The notes beneath the pieces are model-generated. The model was not told the origin of the DNA. It searched no databases and saw only the letters and a program-made list of their open reading frames with translations. Positions 17,164 through 25,127 of a stretch of 33,516 bases of DNA are shown here, piece by piece (positions within the stretch are counted from its first letter, which is position 1; each line of letters starts with the position of its first letter). This DNA comes from Rhodoplanes roseus. Its GTDB lineage: Bacteria; Pseudomonadota; Alphaproteobacteria; Rhizobiales; Xanthobacteraceae. Location: the NCBI RefSeq assembly GCF_003258865.1, contig NZ_NPEX01000043.1, positions 1 to 33,516 of the forward strand. The letters are read 5' to 3'. Made by a program: the position numbers and the translations under genes.

Positions 17164-17970
17164 TCAGGCGCCGGCTTCGACGAGGAACCGCTCGACCATC
17201 GAGCGGTAGCCTGCGCCGAACAGCCGCACATGCACGAGCGCCGGCCACAGGCTGTAGATCGCCCGCCGCTCCTCGTGCCCGGGATCGAGAGGGCCGTAGG
17301 CGTCGAAGAAGGCGGCGCTCGGCTGGCCGAACAGGCTCAGCATCGCGAGATCGACCTCGCCGTGACCGTGATAGCAGGCCGGGTCGATCAGCCCGGTGAC
17401 GCGATCGCCGTCGGCGAGCACATTGCCGGCCCAGAGGTCGCCGTGCAGCAGCGCCGGCCTTGGCCGGGCCGGCAGTCGGTTCGGAAGATCCGCCGCCAGC
17501 GCCTCGATTCGCCGCCCCAGCGCGCCCGAAATGTGCGGGACGTGCACGCGCAGGCGCTGCTCGCCCCAGAAGACCGGCCAGTCGTCGCTCGGCGTGTTGG
17601 GGATCGCGACCGGCCCGAACGCGTAATCGACCGGCCAGCCGTAGCGCTCGCCTTCGGTCGCATGCAGGCGCGCGAGCGTCCGGCCCAGATCCGCCCATGC
17701 GGCGGCGAGGCTTCCGCTCGCCGGCAGCGCCTCGATCACCAGGGCCGTGTCGCTCGCCGCGAGCACGGCCGAGGCCGGGGCGCCGGCCAGCGCCATGGCG
17801 CGCAGCATCGCGGCTTCGGTCTGCGGGGCGGGACCGCCTTTCACGACCGCGGCGCGGCCGTCGGCCAGCACGATGTGGAGGATCTCGGAGAGGTCGCCGC
17901 CGCCGAGCGGCGTGGCGTTCCGGAGCGTGCCGCCGAGCAGCGCAGCGCCGGCCTCGGCGAGTCGGCTCAT
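17164..17970 (-). CDS. Fructosamine kinase family protein
   Basis: This 268-residue cytoplasmic kinase of the FN3K-related family (APH fold) phosphorylates ketosamines such as ribulosamine or fructosamine residues on glycated proteins so that they fall off. The catalytic loop LLHGDLWAGNVL and the metal-binding LIDPACYHGHGEVDLAM are intact, and EQRLRVHVPHIS and the ending FGAGYRSMVERFL fit the family. The start is the ATG at 17970, overlapping the upstream phosphatase stop by four bases. The frame stays open further upstream, but only because of the high GC. Together with the phosphatase it could form a protein-deglycation pair. Confidence 0.9.
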   Translation of the reverse strand: MSRLAEAGAALLGGTLRNATPLGGGDLSEILHIVLADGRAAVVKGGPAPQTEAAMLRAMALAGAPASAVLAASDTALVIEALPASGSLAAAWADLGRTLARLHATEGERYGWPVDYAFGPVAIPNTPSDDWPVFWGEQRLRVHVPHISGALGRRIEALAADLPNRLPARPRPALLHGDLWAGNVLADGDRVTGLIDPACYHGHGEVDLAMLSLFGQPSAAFFDAYGPLDPGHEERRAIYSLWPALVHVRLFGAGYRSMVERFLVEAGA

Positions 17971-18434
17971 GCGCCGGCGATCCGGCGCGCCAGGGCGGCA
18001 GCGCCGCTGCTCACGTCGGCCCAGGTGATCTCGAAACCGTCCTCGCCGCCGTAATAGGGATCCGCGACACCTTCGCCGGCGCGCCCGTCGACATAGTCGA
18101 GCAGCAGCTTCACCTCGGCCGGCGCCCCGGCCGGGCGCAGCCGCAGCAGGCTCGCCAGCACGGCGCCGTCGAGCGCCACCACGTGGCTGAACCGCGAGAA
18201 GTCCTCCCGGGTGACCTGGCGGGCGCGGCAGTGGCCGATGTCGATGCCGTAGCGCCCGGCGACGGCCTGGGCCCGGCGGTCGGGCGGCTCGCCGACATGC
18301 CAGTCGCCGGTGCCGGCCGAGTCGATCGCGACGTCCAGCCCGATCCGCTCCGCCGCCGCCCGAAATGCGGCCTCGGCCAGTGGCGAGCGACAGATGTTGC
18401 CGAGGCAGACGAACAGGACAGCGGGCTGTTGCGA
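17967..18434 (-). CDS. Low molecular weight protein-tyrosine-phosphatase
   Basis: This 155-residue phosphatase has the P-loop CLGNICRSP near the N-terminus (Cys11, Arg17, the CX5R signature) and the general acid Asp-Pro in VADPYYGG near residue 126. The family length is about 155. I prefer the GTG at 18434, which has AAGG upstream, over another GTG at 18473 that adds 13 residues and has no ribosome site. It overlaps the fructosamine-kinase gene by four bases. Such kinase/phosphatase neighbours recur in bacteria, so a role on a sugar phosphate or phosphoketosamine is possible as well as on phosphotyrosine. Confidence 0.93.
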   Translation of the reverse strand, partial: SQQPAVLFVCLGNICRSPLAEAAFRAAAERIGLDVAIDSAGTGDWHVGEPPDRRAQAVAGRYGIDIGHCRARQVTREDFSRFSHVVALDGAVLASLLRLRPAGAPAEVKLLLDYVDGRAGEGVADPYYGGEDGFEITWADVSSGAAALARRIAGA

Positions 18435-18595
18435 CACGAAGCGGCCTTCGATCCGGGCGGGAGTCGGCGCCACTATGCCGCGGTGTGGCGCGGAGGCAAG
18501 CCGTCCGTCCTCGTCCGACCGGGGGCATCGGCGCGCGCCGGAGCCCGGTCATGGATCACGCCACGAGCGGGGGCGTGGCCGCTTCGCGCCTCCGC

Positions 18596-18799
18596 TCAGC
18601 TTCGCGCAGCGCGCTTCTTGTCGTCGGCGTCGAGCACGACCTCGGTCGCGACCTCGTCGATGCTGAAGCAGCGGAAGCAGTCGTACATGATGCGGGTGCC
18701 GAGGTCGCGGGTGTAGCCCTGACCGATCTTCTTTCCGCACACGCTGCAGTCGAGCTCGCTCCGCGGCTCTCGGTCGTTCACGATGATGGCCGTCAACAT
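18596..18799 (-). CDS. Small zinc-ribbon-like protein
   Basis: This 67-residue protein has four cysteines in two CxxC pairs (LDCSVCGKKIG and YDCFRCFSID), about 21 residues apart, as in a zinc ribbon. The rest is polar with a basic tail (DDKKRAARS). I chose the ATG at 18799, preceded by GGAG. An ATG at 18835 would add 12 residues. It lies alone on the minus strand upstream of the phosphatase pair. I do not recognise the family. It could be a redox or DNA-, RNA- or protein-binding factor, but there is no evidence for any of these. Confidence 0.7.
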   Translation of the reverse strand: MLTAIIVNDREPRSELDCSVCGKKIGQGYTRDLGTRIMYDCFRCFSIDEVATEVVLDADDKKRAARS

Positions 18800-19000
18800 C
18801 AGGGGGTGCTCCAGTTCGTCTTTTCCGGATTCCATGCAAGTTCCGCGCAACGGCGGAGCCGGCGGGTCTCCGACCTTTGGACAAGCCTATCGGCAAGAAC
18901 CCCCGGCACGGCCGCAGCAGGAGACCGTCCTGCACGGGTTGCCAGACACCATGCGCCCGGAATGTTGTAGAACAGTTGCACCACGCCGGGATCGCGCGTG

Positions 19001-19025
19001 AGGGCCGGAACCCGGCCCTGGTTTT
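19001..19025 (+). terminator. Intrinsic-terminator-like hairpin
   Basis: AGGGCCGG and CCGGCCCT form a perfect 8-base stem with a 3-base loop, followed by GGTTTT. It would end plus-strand transcription, yet no plus-strand protein gene lies just upstream. It could end a small RNA or block read-through into the ABC operon. Confidence 0.5.
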
Positions 19026-19226
19026 CAACGGTTTGACTAACGTTCGGTTCGCCGAGAAGACGCCGGTCTTACCGCCGGCAGGCGAGCGGCGCTCCGCCCG
19101 GGCGCATGCCCAGCGCCGCCGCCAGCGCGCTCAATCTCCGTGCAACGACGCTCGCCCGGGCGGTGTTAAAACACAGATTCCGCAAGAGAAAATGCCGTTC
19201 ACGCGCGGTGTTCGCCATGACCGATA

Positions 19227-19242
19227 TTTTTGCATGCAAAAA
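19227..19242. promoter_or_regulatory. 16-base perfect palindrome, candidate operator
   Basis: TTTTTGCATGCAAAAA reads the same on both strands and lies 68 bases ahead of the binding-protein start, overlapping a possible -35 (TTGCAT). GntR/FCD regulators commonly bind short AT-rich palindromes of this sort, and one is encoded in the same cluster at 27189. The link is inference. Confidence 0.5.
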
Positions 19243-19309
19243 CGTCAGCTTTCCATACACTGCCGCCAACACGCTGAATTTCTGTCCCTTAGACCCAGCG
19301 GAGGTGCCC

Positions 19310-20407
19310 GTGAAGCCGTCGATGTCCCGCCGTAGCGTCCTGCGTGCCCTCGGAGGCGCCGGCCTCGCGGCCGGTGTGCTGCCGCTCGCCACCCCGGCGA
19401 TTTCACAGGGCCTCACGAAGGTGTCGTTCACCACCTCCTGGATCCCGGAGGGGCCGAACCTGTTCGCCTATGTGGCGCGCGACCGCGGCTTCTGGAAAAA
19501 GCTCGGGCTCGACGTCAGCGTCGCCCGCGGTTCGGGCTCGGGCGCGGCCGCCCAGGCGGTGGGGGCCGGCACGTTCGACTTCGGCATGGCCGCGACCCCG
19601 ACCGTGATCGTGCAGGCGGCCAAGAAGCTGCCGATCACCTGCATCGGCCAGATCAATTACGACGCCCTGATGGGGATCGGCGTGCTGGCCGGCTCACCGA
19701 TCAAGGCGCCGAAGGATCTGGAGGGCAAGAAGCTCGGCGCCAGCGTGTCGTCGGGCGAGTACCCGTTCCTGCCGCTCTACGCCGAGAAGGCCGGCTTCGA
19801 CCTGTCGAAGGTTCAGGTCGTGCAGGTGGACGGTAAGGTGCGCGAGCGCTCGCTGGTCGAGAAGCAGGTCGACGCCGTCTCGGCCTTCGCCACCTCGACG
19901 GTGCCGTCGCTGGTCTCGATCGGCACCGACGTGCGCTTCCTGCTGTTCTCGGCGGTCGGCATCCAGTTCTACGGCCAGTCGCTGATCACCCAGCCCAAGC
20001 GCGTCGCCGACGACCCGGCCCTCTGTGCCGCCGTCGTCGAGGGCGCCATGGAGGCGATCAAGTTCGTGATGACGAACTTCGACGAGGCGGTCGACATCTT
20101 CCTGAAGGCCAACAGCGAGGTGGCGATCTCGTCCTCCGGCAAGGCCTATACCCAGATCGGCCTCGGCCTCACCAACATCACCAATCTGGTGCCCGAGGTG
20201 AAGCAGCAGGGCTTCGGCTTCGCCGATCCGGCCAAGGTCAAGACCATGGCGGATCTGGTGGTGAAGTACGCGGCCGGCGACAACGCCACCAACCCCGATC
20301 TCGATGCGCTGTTCACCAATCGCTTCGTCGGCAAGCTGAAGCTGTCCGCCGAAGAGCTCGCGGCGGCCGAGAAGAGCGCGCAGCCCTACCGGCGCTATCT
20401 TGTCTAG
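19310..20407 (+). CDS. NitT/TauT-family ABC transporter substrate-binding protein
   Basis: This 365-residue periplasmic binding protein has a twin-arginine export signal (SRRSVLRALGGAGLAAGVLP). The mature part is NMT1/SsuA-like, starting VSFTTSWIPEGPNLFAYVAR and continuing with a glycine-rich ligand loop (GSGSGAAAQAVGAGTFDFGM). The family carries sulfonates, pyrimidine precursors, aromatic acids and similar small ligands. GGAGG lies five bases before the GTG at 19310. An ATG 12 bases further on is too distant from it. It opens an operon with the ATPase and permease. Its position at the head of a catabolic cluster suggests it imports that pathway's substrate, but the ligand is not known. Confidence 0.93.
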   Translation: MKPSMSRRSVLRALGGAGLAAGVLPLATPAISQGLTKVSFTTSWIPEGPNLFAYVARDRGFWKKLGLDVSVARGSGSGAAAQAVGAGTFDFGMAATPTVIVQAAKKLPITCIGQINYDALMGIGVLAGSPIKAPKDLEGKKLGASVSSGEYPFLPLYAEKAGFDLSKVQVVQVDGKVRERSLVEKQVDAVSAFATSTVPSLVSIGTDVRFLLFSAVGIQFYGQSLITQPKRVADDPALCAAVVEGAMEAIKFVMTNFDEAVDIFLKANSEVAISSSGKAYTQIGLGLTNITNLVPEVKQQGFGFADPAKVKTMADLVVKYAAGDNATNPDLDALFTNRFVGKLKLSAEELAAAEKSAQPYRRYLV

Positions 20408-20417
20408 GACGGCCGCC

Positions 20418-21254
20418 GTGCTCGCCTCGCCGACGGTCGCCCCGGCCGAGCCGCCTCTGGTCTCGGTCGACGCCGTGCAAAAGACCTATCCGGGGCGCAG
20501 CGGCGGGATCCAGGCGGTCGCCTCGGCGTCGCTGACGGTCCGCAAGGGCGAGTTCGTCTCCCTGCTCGGCCCGAGCGGCTGCGGCAAGAGCACGCTCCTG
20601 ATGATGGTGGCGGGCCTCGAGCCCGTCACGGCCGGGTCGATCGCGCTCAACGGCACGGCCGTGACCGGCCCGCGCAAGGACATCGGCATCATCTTCCAGG
20701 ACGCGACCCTGCTGCCCTGGAAGACCGCGCTGGAGAACGTGTTGTTCCCGGTGCGGATCCTGAAGCTCCCGGTCGAACAATATCGCGATCGGGCACACGA
20801 GCTCCTGCGCATGGTCGGCCTCGCCGGCTTCGAGACCAAGAAGCCGTCCGAGCTCTCGGGCGGCATGCGCCAGCGCGTCGCGATCTGCCGGGCGCTCGTC
20901 CACGATCCCGACATCCTGCTGATGGACGAGCCGTTCAGCGCGCTCGACGCGATCACGCGCGACCAGATGAACGTTGCCCTGTCGGAGATCCTCGAGACCT
21001 ACCACAAGACCGTGATCTTCGTGACCCACTCGATCCGCGAGGCGGCCTATCTGTCCGACCGCGTGCTGGTGATGGGCGGCCGGCCATCGACCATCATCCT
21101 CGACATGCCGATGCCGTTCCCGCGCCCGCGAAAATTCGACATCGAGGAGACGGCGGAGTTCACCCAGATCTGCCGGAAACTGCGCCTGAGCATCGAGGAG
21201 GCGCATGCCGACACGTCTGCGCCGGTGCGGCCCGCCGGGTCGGAGGTGGAGTGA
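20418..21254 (+). CDS. ABC transporter ATP-binding protein (TauB/SsuB-like)
   Basis: This 278-residue nucleotide-binding subunit drives import for the adjacent permease. Visible motifs are Walker A GPSGCGKST near residue 51, the Q-loop in IIFQDATLLPW, signature LSGGMRQR, Walker B ILLMDEPFSALD and switch histidine VTHSIREA, all of the nitrate/sulfonate/taurine family. I chose the GTG at 20418, with AGGAC seven bases ahead. A TTG at 20400 overlapping the previous stop is possible. Its end overlaps the permease start by four bases (GTGA). Confidence 0.93.
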   Translation: MLASPTVAPAEPPLVSVDAVQKTYPGRSGGIQAVASASLTVRKGEFVSLLGPSGCGKSTLLMMVAGLEPVTAGSIALNGTAVTGPRKDIGIIFQDATLLPWKTALENVLFPVRILKLPVEQYRDRAHELLRMVGLAGFETKKPSELSGGMRQRVAICRALVHDPDILLMDEPFSALDAITRDQMNVALSEILETYHKTVIFVTHSIREAAYLSDRVLVMGGRPSTIILDMPMPFPRPRKFDIEETAEFTQICRKLRLSIEEAHADTSAPVRPAGSEVE

Positions 21255-22078
21255 GCGCCATGGCCAATGCCACGATCGGCACCGAGACCGGTGCCAGCCT
21301 GAAGCTTCCGGAGGGCACGGCCCGCGGGCTGCGCTCCGTCGGCCTGCCGCTCGGCCTCGCCCTGCTCGTGCTCGCCGCCTGGCAGATCGCCGTCACGGTC
21401 GCGAAGATCCCGCCCGTGATCCTGCCCTCGCCGCTGTCGATCGCGCAGTACATCGTGTCACGCTGGGACATCCTGCTGATGCACGCGGTGCCGACGACGC
21501 TCGAATCGGCGATCGGCTTCGTGCTCGCCACCGTGCTGGGCGTCGCGCTGGCGATCCTGATCACCTACTCGACGCTGGCCCGAGACGCGCTCTATCCGAA
21601 CCTGGTGTTCTTCCAGCTCATCCCGAAGATCGCGCTCGCGCCGCTGTTCATCATCTGGCTCGGCGTCGGCATGCAGTCGCGCGTCGCCTTCTCGGTGTTC
21701 ATCGCCTTCTTCCCCATCGTGATCGCCACGACGGCGGGCTTCATGAACGTCGACCGCAACATGCTGCGCCTGTGCAGGTCGTTGACCGCGACGGAGTGGC
21801 AGGTGTTCACGGCGATCCGGTTTCCCTCTGCACTGCCCTACATCTTCAGCGGCATGAAGATCGCCATGACGCTCGCCATCATCGGCGTGATCATCGGTGA
21901 GTTCATCACGGCCCAGGCCGGGCTCGGCTACCTGATCATCTTCGCCACCGCGCGGGCCGACACCGAAGTGTCGATGGCGGCCATCGTGGTCCTGTGCTTC
22001 GCCGGCCTGCTTCTGTACGGACTCGTCGCATTCGGGGAATGGCTCGCCAACCGTATCTACTCCGCAGAAGCCTTCTGA
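21251..22078 (+). CDS. ABC transporter permease (TauC/SsuC-like)
   Basis: This 275-residue inner-membrane subunit has about six hydrophobic segments: near residues 33-52, 78-100, 110-128, 135-155, 190-215 and 235-258. The cytoplasmic EAA-type loop (TATEWQVFTAIRFPSALPYI) couples it to the ATPase. The family is binding-protein-dependent transport component BPD_transp_1. The GTG at 21251 overlaps the ATPase stop, with GGAGG just ahead, so translation is coupled. With its neighbours it forms a complete importer. Confidence 0.92.
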   Translation: MSAMANATIGTETGASLKLPEGTARGLRSVGLPLGLALLVLAAWQIAVTVAKIPPVILPSPLSIAQYIVSRWDILLMHAVPTTLESAIGFVLATVLGVALAILITYSTLARDALYPNLVFFQLIPKIALAPLFIIWLGVGMQSRVAFSVFIAFFPIVIATTAGFMNVDRNMLRLCRSLTATEWQVFTAIRFPSALPYIFSGMKIAMTLAIIGVIIGEFITAQAGLGYLIIFATARADTEVSMAAIVVLCFAGLLLYGLVAFGEWLANRIYSAEAF

Positions 22079-22096
22079 CGTCCCATCGGAGAAAAA

Positions 22097-22879
22097 ATGG
22101 ATCTGCAACTGAAAGGGAAGAGCGTCCTGATCACGGGCGCCTCGAAGGGGATCGGGCTGTCGTCGGCGCTGGCGTTCGCGGCCGAGGGGTGCTCGCTGCA
22201 TCTGGCGGCGCGTTCCGCCGAGCAGCTCGAAGCCAACCGCGACCGCATCCGCAAGGAGTACGGCGTCGAGGTCGCCATCCATCCGGCCGACCTGTCGGAG
22301 ACCGGAGCCACCGAAGCGCTGGCCGCGGCCTGCAGCGACGTCGACATCCTGGTCAACAACGCCGGCGACATCCCGTCGGGCGACCTGTTCGCGGTCGACG
22401 AGGCGTCGTGGCGGCGCGGCTGGGATCTCAAGGTCTACGGCTACATCAATCTCACCCGCCTGATCTATCCGCACATGCGCGAGCGTGGCGCCGGCGTCAT
22501 CGTCAACGACATCGGTAACTCCGGCGAGAACTGGGACGCCAACTACATCGCGGGCGCGTCCGGCAATGCGTCGTTGATGGCGTTCACGCGCGCGCTCGGC
22601 GGCGTCAGCCTGGATCATGGGGTGCGGGTCGTCGGCGTCAATCCGGGGCCGGTCGCGACCGATCGCATGATAAAGCTGATGAAGCGCCGCGCCACCGAAT
22701 GGTACGGCGACGACAGTCGCTGGCAGGAGCTCAACGACAAGTATCCGGGCAAGCGCCCGGCGACGGCCGAGGAGGTCGCCGACCTGATCGTCTTCCTCGC
22801 CTCGCCGAAGGCCGGCTACATCACCGGCACCATCGTCACCATCGACGGCGGCATCGCGTCGCGCCGCTCGATCATCTGA
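22097..22879 (+). CDS. SDR-fold oxidoreductase with atypical active site
   Basis: This 260-residue Rossmann protein has the NAD(P) motif TGASKGIG (residues 14-21), the NNAG motif at 87-90, and the C-terminal SDR region YITGTIVTIDGG. The normal YxxxK catalytic pair is not found. The expected place reads NYIAGASGNASLMAF, so Tyr150 has Ala at +4 and no lysine follows. The serine position is also unusual (DIGNSGENW). It could use a different mechanism, be a binding subunit, or belong to a known divergent SDR group. It follows the permease by 18 bases with a GGAG ribosome site, so it is probably co-transcribed with the importer. Confidence 0.9.
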   Translation: MDLQLKGKSVLITGASKGIGLSSALAFAAEGCSLHLAARSAEQLEANRDRIRKEYGVEVAIHPADLSETGATEALAAACSDVDILVNNAGDIPSGDLFAVDEASWRRGWDLKVYGYINLTRLIYPHMRERGAGVIVNDIGNSGENWDANYIAGASGNASLMAFTRALGGVSLDHGVRVVGVNPGPVATDRMIKLMKRRATEWYGDDSRWQELNDKYPGKRPATAEEVADLIVFLASPKAGYITGTIVTIDGGIASRRSII

Positions 22880-22903
22880 GGCGGAGGCGACGCGAACCTT
22901 CCT

Positions 22904-23013
22904 CCGCCCTCACCCCGAGGAGCCCGCGTAGCGGGCGTCTCGAAGGGCGAGGGCGGCCGCAGTGCCCGCCCATGGTTCGAGCGCGTTCCTTCGGAACGCT
23001 CCTCACCATGAGG
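22904..23013 (+). repeat. Composite palindromic intergenic repeat (REP-like), copy B
   Basis: The first unit (22904-22956) is bounded by CCGCCCTC / GAGGGCGG with an inner GCCCGC/GCGGGC hairpin. The second (22970-23013) runs from CCATGGT to ACCATGAGG with an inner hairpin around TTCCTTCGGAA. It matches the reverse complement of 690-803 in order and content. It separates the importer-SDR group from the aminotransferase group. Confidence 0.85.
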
Positions 23014-23068
23014 CGGAGATAGGCCCGAAGACCGGCGTCCACAGGACGGCTGGTCGCCTGCCGGAGCT

Positions 23069-24205
23069 ATGCCGATGAAGGACTTCGAGCGTCGCAACCA
23101 GCATTTCGACCGGCTGATGAGCACGCCGGGGCTGCGTTGGATGGGGCAGAACACCAACCACTATGCGTCGCATCCCGCCGTGCGAAAGGCCCTGGTCGAC
23201 TGCATCGATGGCGAGGCGTTCCACGCCTATGCGCCTCCGGTCGGGCTGGAGGAGTTGCGCGATCTGGTGGTGCGCGATCTCGGGCTCGACGGCCTGTCGG
23301 CGCTGATCACCGACGGGGCGGTCTCCGGGCTCTATCACGTGTGCGGCACGTTGTGCGGACCGGGCGACCAGTTCGTCACCACGGATCCGACCTGGGCGTG
23401 GCCGATGTCGTTCGCCCGCGCCGCCGGCGCCGAGGTGATCCAGATCCCGATCTACGGCGCCGAGCACGGCTACCGGCTCGACCCCGAGCGCCTGCGCGCG
23501 GTCGTCACGCCGCGCACGAAAGTGATCTACATCGTCGATCCCAACAATCCGGTCGGAACCTGCTGCACGGCCGACGAGATTGCCGCGATCGTCGACATCG
23601 CCCGCTCGGTCGGGGCGTATCTGATTCACGACTGCACCTATCGCGACTTCGCCTTCGAGCATCACCTCGCGGCGAAGCTCTATCCGGAGCGTACCGTGAC
23701 GGTGTGGAGCTTCTCCAAATGGCTCGGCTTCGCCGGGCTGCGCATGGGCGCGCTGGTCACCCACCCGGACCTCGCCGAAAAGCTCGCGGCGGCGCCGCCC
23801 AACAATCTCGGGTCCAGCATTTTGGCACAGCGTGGCGCCATCGCCGGGCTGAAGGTGAAGCACGAGTGGTTCCCGGCCGTGCTGGCGGCGCAGCGCGAGA
23901 GCCAGGGCCGCGTGCGCGACGTCGCCTTGTCGTGCGGGCTGCATCTGCCGGTGTTCCCGTCCAATGGCAACTTCCTGGTCATCGAGTGCGACCAGGCGGG
24001 TCTGCGGCCGGAGGCGATCTGCATGGCGATGGCCAAGCGCAACATCCAGATCCGCCACGGCGGCTATCACACCAAGGCGTTCGGCGACCGCTTCATCAAG
24101 GTCAGCGTCAGCGTGCCGACCGAGTGGGTCGACGAGTTTTGCGCGGCGCTGCCGGAGGCCGTCGAAGAGGCGCGCGGCATCAACGAGACGGTGGCGATGT
24201 TCTGA
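23069..24205 (+). CDS. PLP-dependent aminotransferase (class I/II)
   Basis: This 378-residue fold-type I enzyme should transfer an amino group between an amino acid and an oxo acid, using pyridoxal phosphate. The Schiff-base lysine is Lys217 in VWSFSKWLGFAGLRMGAL. The PLP-contacting DPNNPVGTCC, the aspartate and tyrosine of IHDCTYRDF, and a C-terminal arginine region IRHGGYHTKAFGDRFIKVSV are present. It starts the second part of the catabolic cluster, followed by the alpha/beta hydrolase 27 bases later. The substrate is unknown. In context it may handle an amino acid released from the imported compound. Confidence 0.9.
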   Translation: MPMKDFERRNQHFDRLMSTPGLRWMGQNTNHYASHPAVRKALVDCIDGEAFHAYAPPVGLEELRDLVVRDLGLDGLSALITDGAVSGLYHVCGTLCGPGDQFVTTDPTWAWPMSFARAAGAEVIQIPIYGAEHGYRLDPERLRAVVTPRTKVIYIVDPNNPVGTCCTADEIAAIVDIARSVGAYLIHDCTYRDFAFEHHLAAKLYPERTVTVWSFSKWLGFAGLRMGALVTHPDLAEKLAAAPPNNLGSSILAQRGAIAGLKVKHEWFPAVLAAQRESQGRVRDVALSCGLHLPVFPSNGNFLVIECDQAGLRPEAICMAMAKRNIQIRHGGYHTKAFGDRFIKVSVSVPTEWVDEFCAALPEAVEEARGINETVAMF

Positions 24206-24232
24206 TTCGGCGTGACGCCGAGGGAGACGACG

Positions 24233-25114
24233 ATGGGTTACGTTCAGGCCAGCGACGGCGTGAAGCTGTTCTACGAGGAGGCCGGCAGTGGCACGCCGAT
24301 CGTGTTCGTACACGAGTTCGGCGGCGATCACCGGAGCTGGGAGCCGCAGATGCGGTTCTTCGCCCGCCGCTACCGCTGCATCACGTTCGCGGCGCGCGGC
24401 TATCCGCCGTCCGACGTGCCGGAGGATCTCGATAGCTACTCCCAGGCGCGCGCCACCGCCGACATCGCCGACGTGGTGACGGGGCTCGGCCTCGGCAAGG
24501 CCCACATCGTCGGCCTGTCGATGGGCGGCTTCGCCACCGTGCATTTCGGCCTCGACCACGCTGACAAGGCGCTGTCGCTCCTGGTGGCCGGCGCCGGCTA
24601 CGGCGCCGAGAAGCAGCACGAGGCCTACTTCAAGGGCGTCTCCGAGAACGTCGCGAAGAACTTTCTGGAGCAGGGCTCGAAAAAATTCGCCGAGACCTAT
24701 GCGCTCGGCGCCTCGCGGGTGCAGTTCCAGAACAAGGACCCGCGCGGCTGGCGCGAGTTCGCCGACCAGCTCGGCCAACATTCGGAGATCGGCGCCGCCA
24801 ACACGATGCGGGGCGTGCAGGCCCGTCGCCCGTCGCTCTACGACCTGGAGGGCCGGCTGAGACAGATGCCGGTGCCGACCCTGGTGGTCTCCGGCGACGA
24901 GGACGATCACTGCCTGCAGCCGGCGCTCTACATGAAGCGGGTGATCCCGGCCTGCGGCCTGCTGATCCTGCCGAAGACCGGCCATACCATCAACCTGGAG
25001 GAGCCGGCGGCCTTCAACGCGGCGCTCGCCGAGTTCCTGGCCATGGTCGAAGCCGGCAAGTGGCTGCCGCGTGACCCGCGGGCGGATCCGGGTCAGGTCA
25101 TGCGGACAGATTGA
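24233..25114 (+). CDS. Alpha/beta hydrolase
   Basis: This 293-residue serine hydrolase has the nucleophile elbow GLSMGG (Ser96), an oxyanion-hole region VHEFGGDHRSW, the acidic residue in VSGDEDDHCLQ and the catalytic histidine in KTGHTINLEEP, in the correct order. It resembles enol-lactonase and ring-cleavage-product hydrolases of aromatic catabolism. GGGAGA precedes the ATG at 24233. It lies between the aminotransferase and the M20 hydrolase in one operon-like run. Its last codons fall in a short tandem duplication. Confidence 0.9.
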   Translation: MGYVQASDGVKLFYEEAGSGTPIVFVHEFGGDHRSWEPQMRFFARRYRCITFAARGYPPSDVPEDLDSYSQARATADIADVVTGLGLGKAHIVGLSMGGFATVHFGLDHADKALSLLVAGAGYGAEKQHEAYFKGVSENVAKNFLEQGSKKFAETYALGASRVQFQNKDPRGWREFADQLGQHSEIGAANTMRGVQARRPSLYDLEGRLRQMPVPTLVVSGDEDDHCLQPALYMKRVIPACGLLILPKTGHTINLEEPAAFNAALAEFLAMVEAGKWLPRDPRADPGQVMRTD

Positions 25115-25127
25115 TGCGGACAGACTT
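25100..25127 (+). repeat. 14-base tandem duplication at a gene boundary
   Basis: ATGCGGACAGATTG (25100-25113) is followed at once by ATGCGGACAGACTT (25114-25127), 12 of 14 bases identical, and then the ATG of the next gene. The first copy supplies the end and stop codon of the alpha/beta hydrolase. It looks like a recent slippage event with no obvious function. Confidence 0.75.

Larger units (their letters stand above)
18851..19309. other. Intergenic region ahead of the ABC importer
   Basis: About 460 bases hold no convincing gene. The stretch contains a plus-strand terminator-like hairpin (19001-19025), a small inverted repeat GTGTT-AA-AACAC (19163-19174), a 16-base palindrome (19227-19242) and the binding-protein ribosome site GGAGG at 19300-19304. 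It becomes AT-richer from about 19160 to 19290, as expected of a promoter region. No -35/-10 pair is certain. Confidence 0.6.

Noticed and set aside
17164-18552. A long frame that would fuse the fructosamine kinase to the phosphatase region
   Set aside because: The upstream part encodes nothing recognisable in this frame; the phosphatase is read in a different frame with its own P-loop and ribosome site. The ATGA overlap explains the arrangement.
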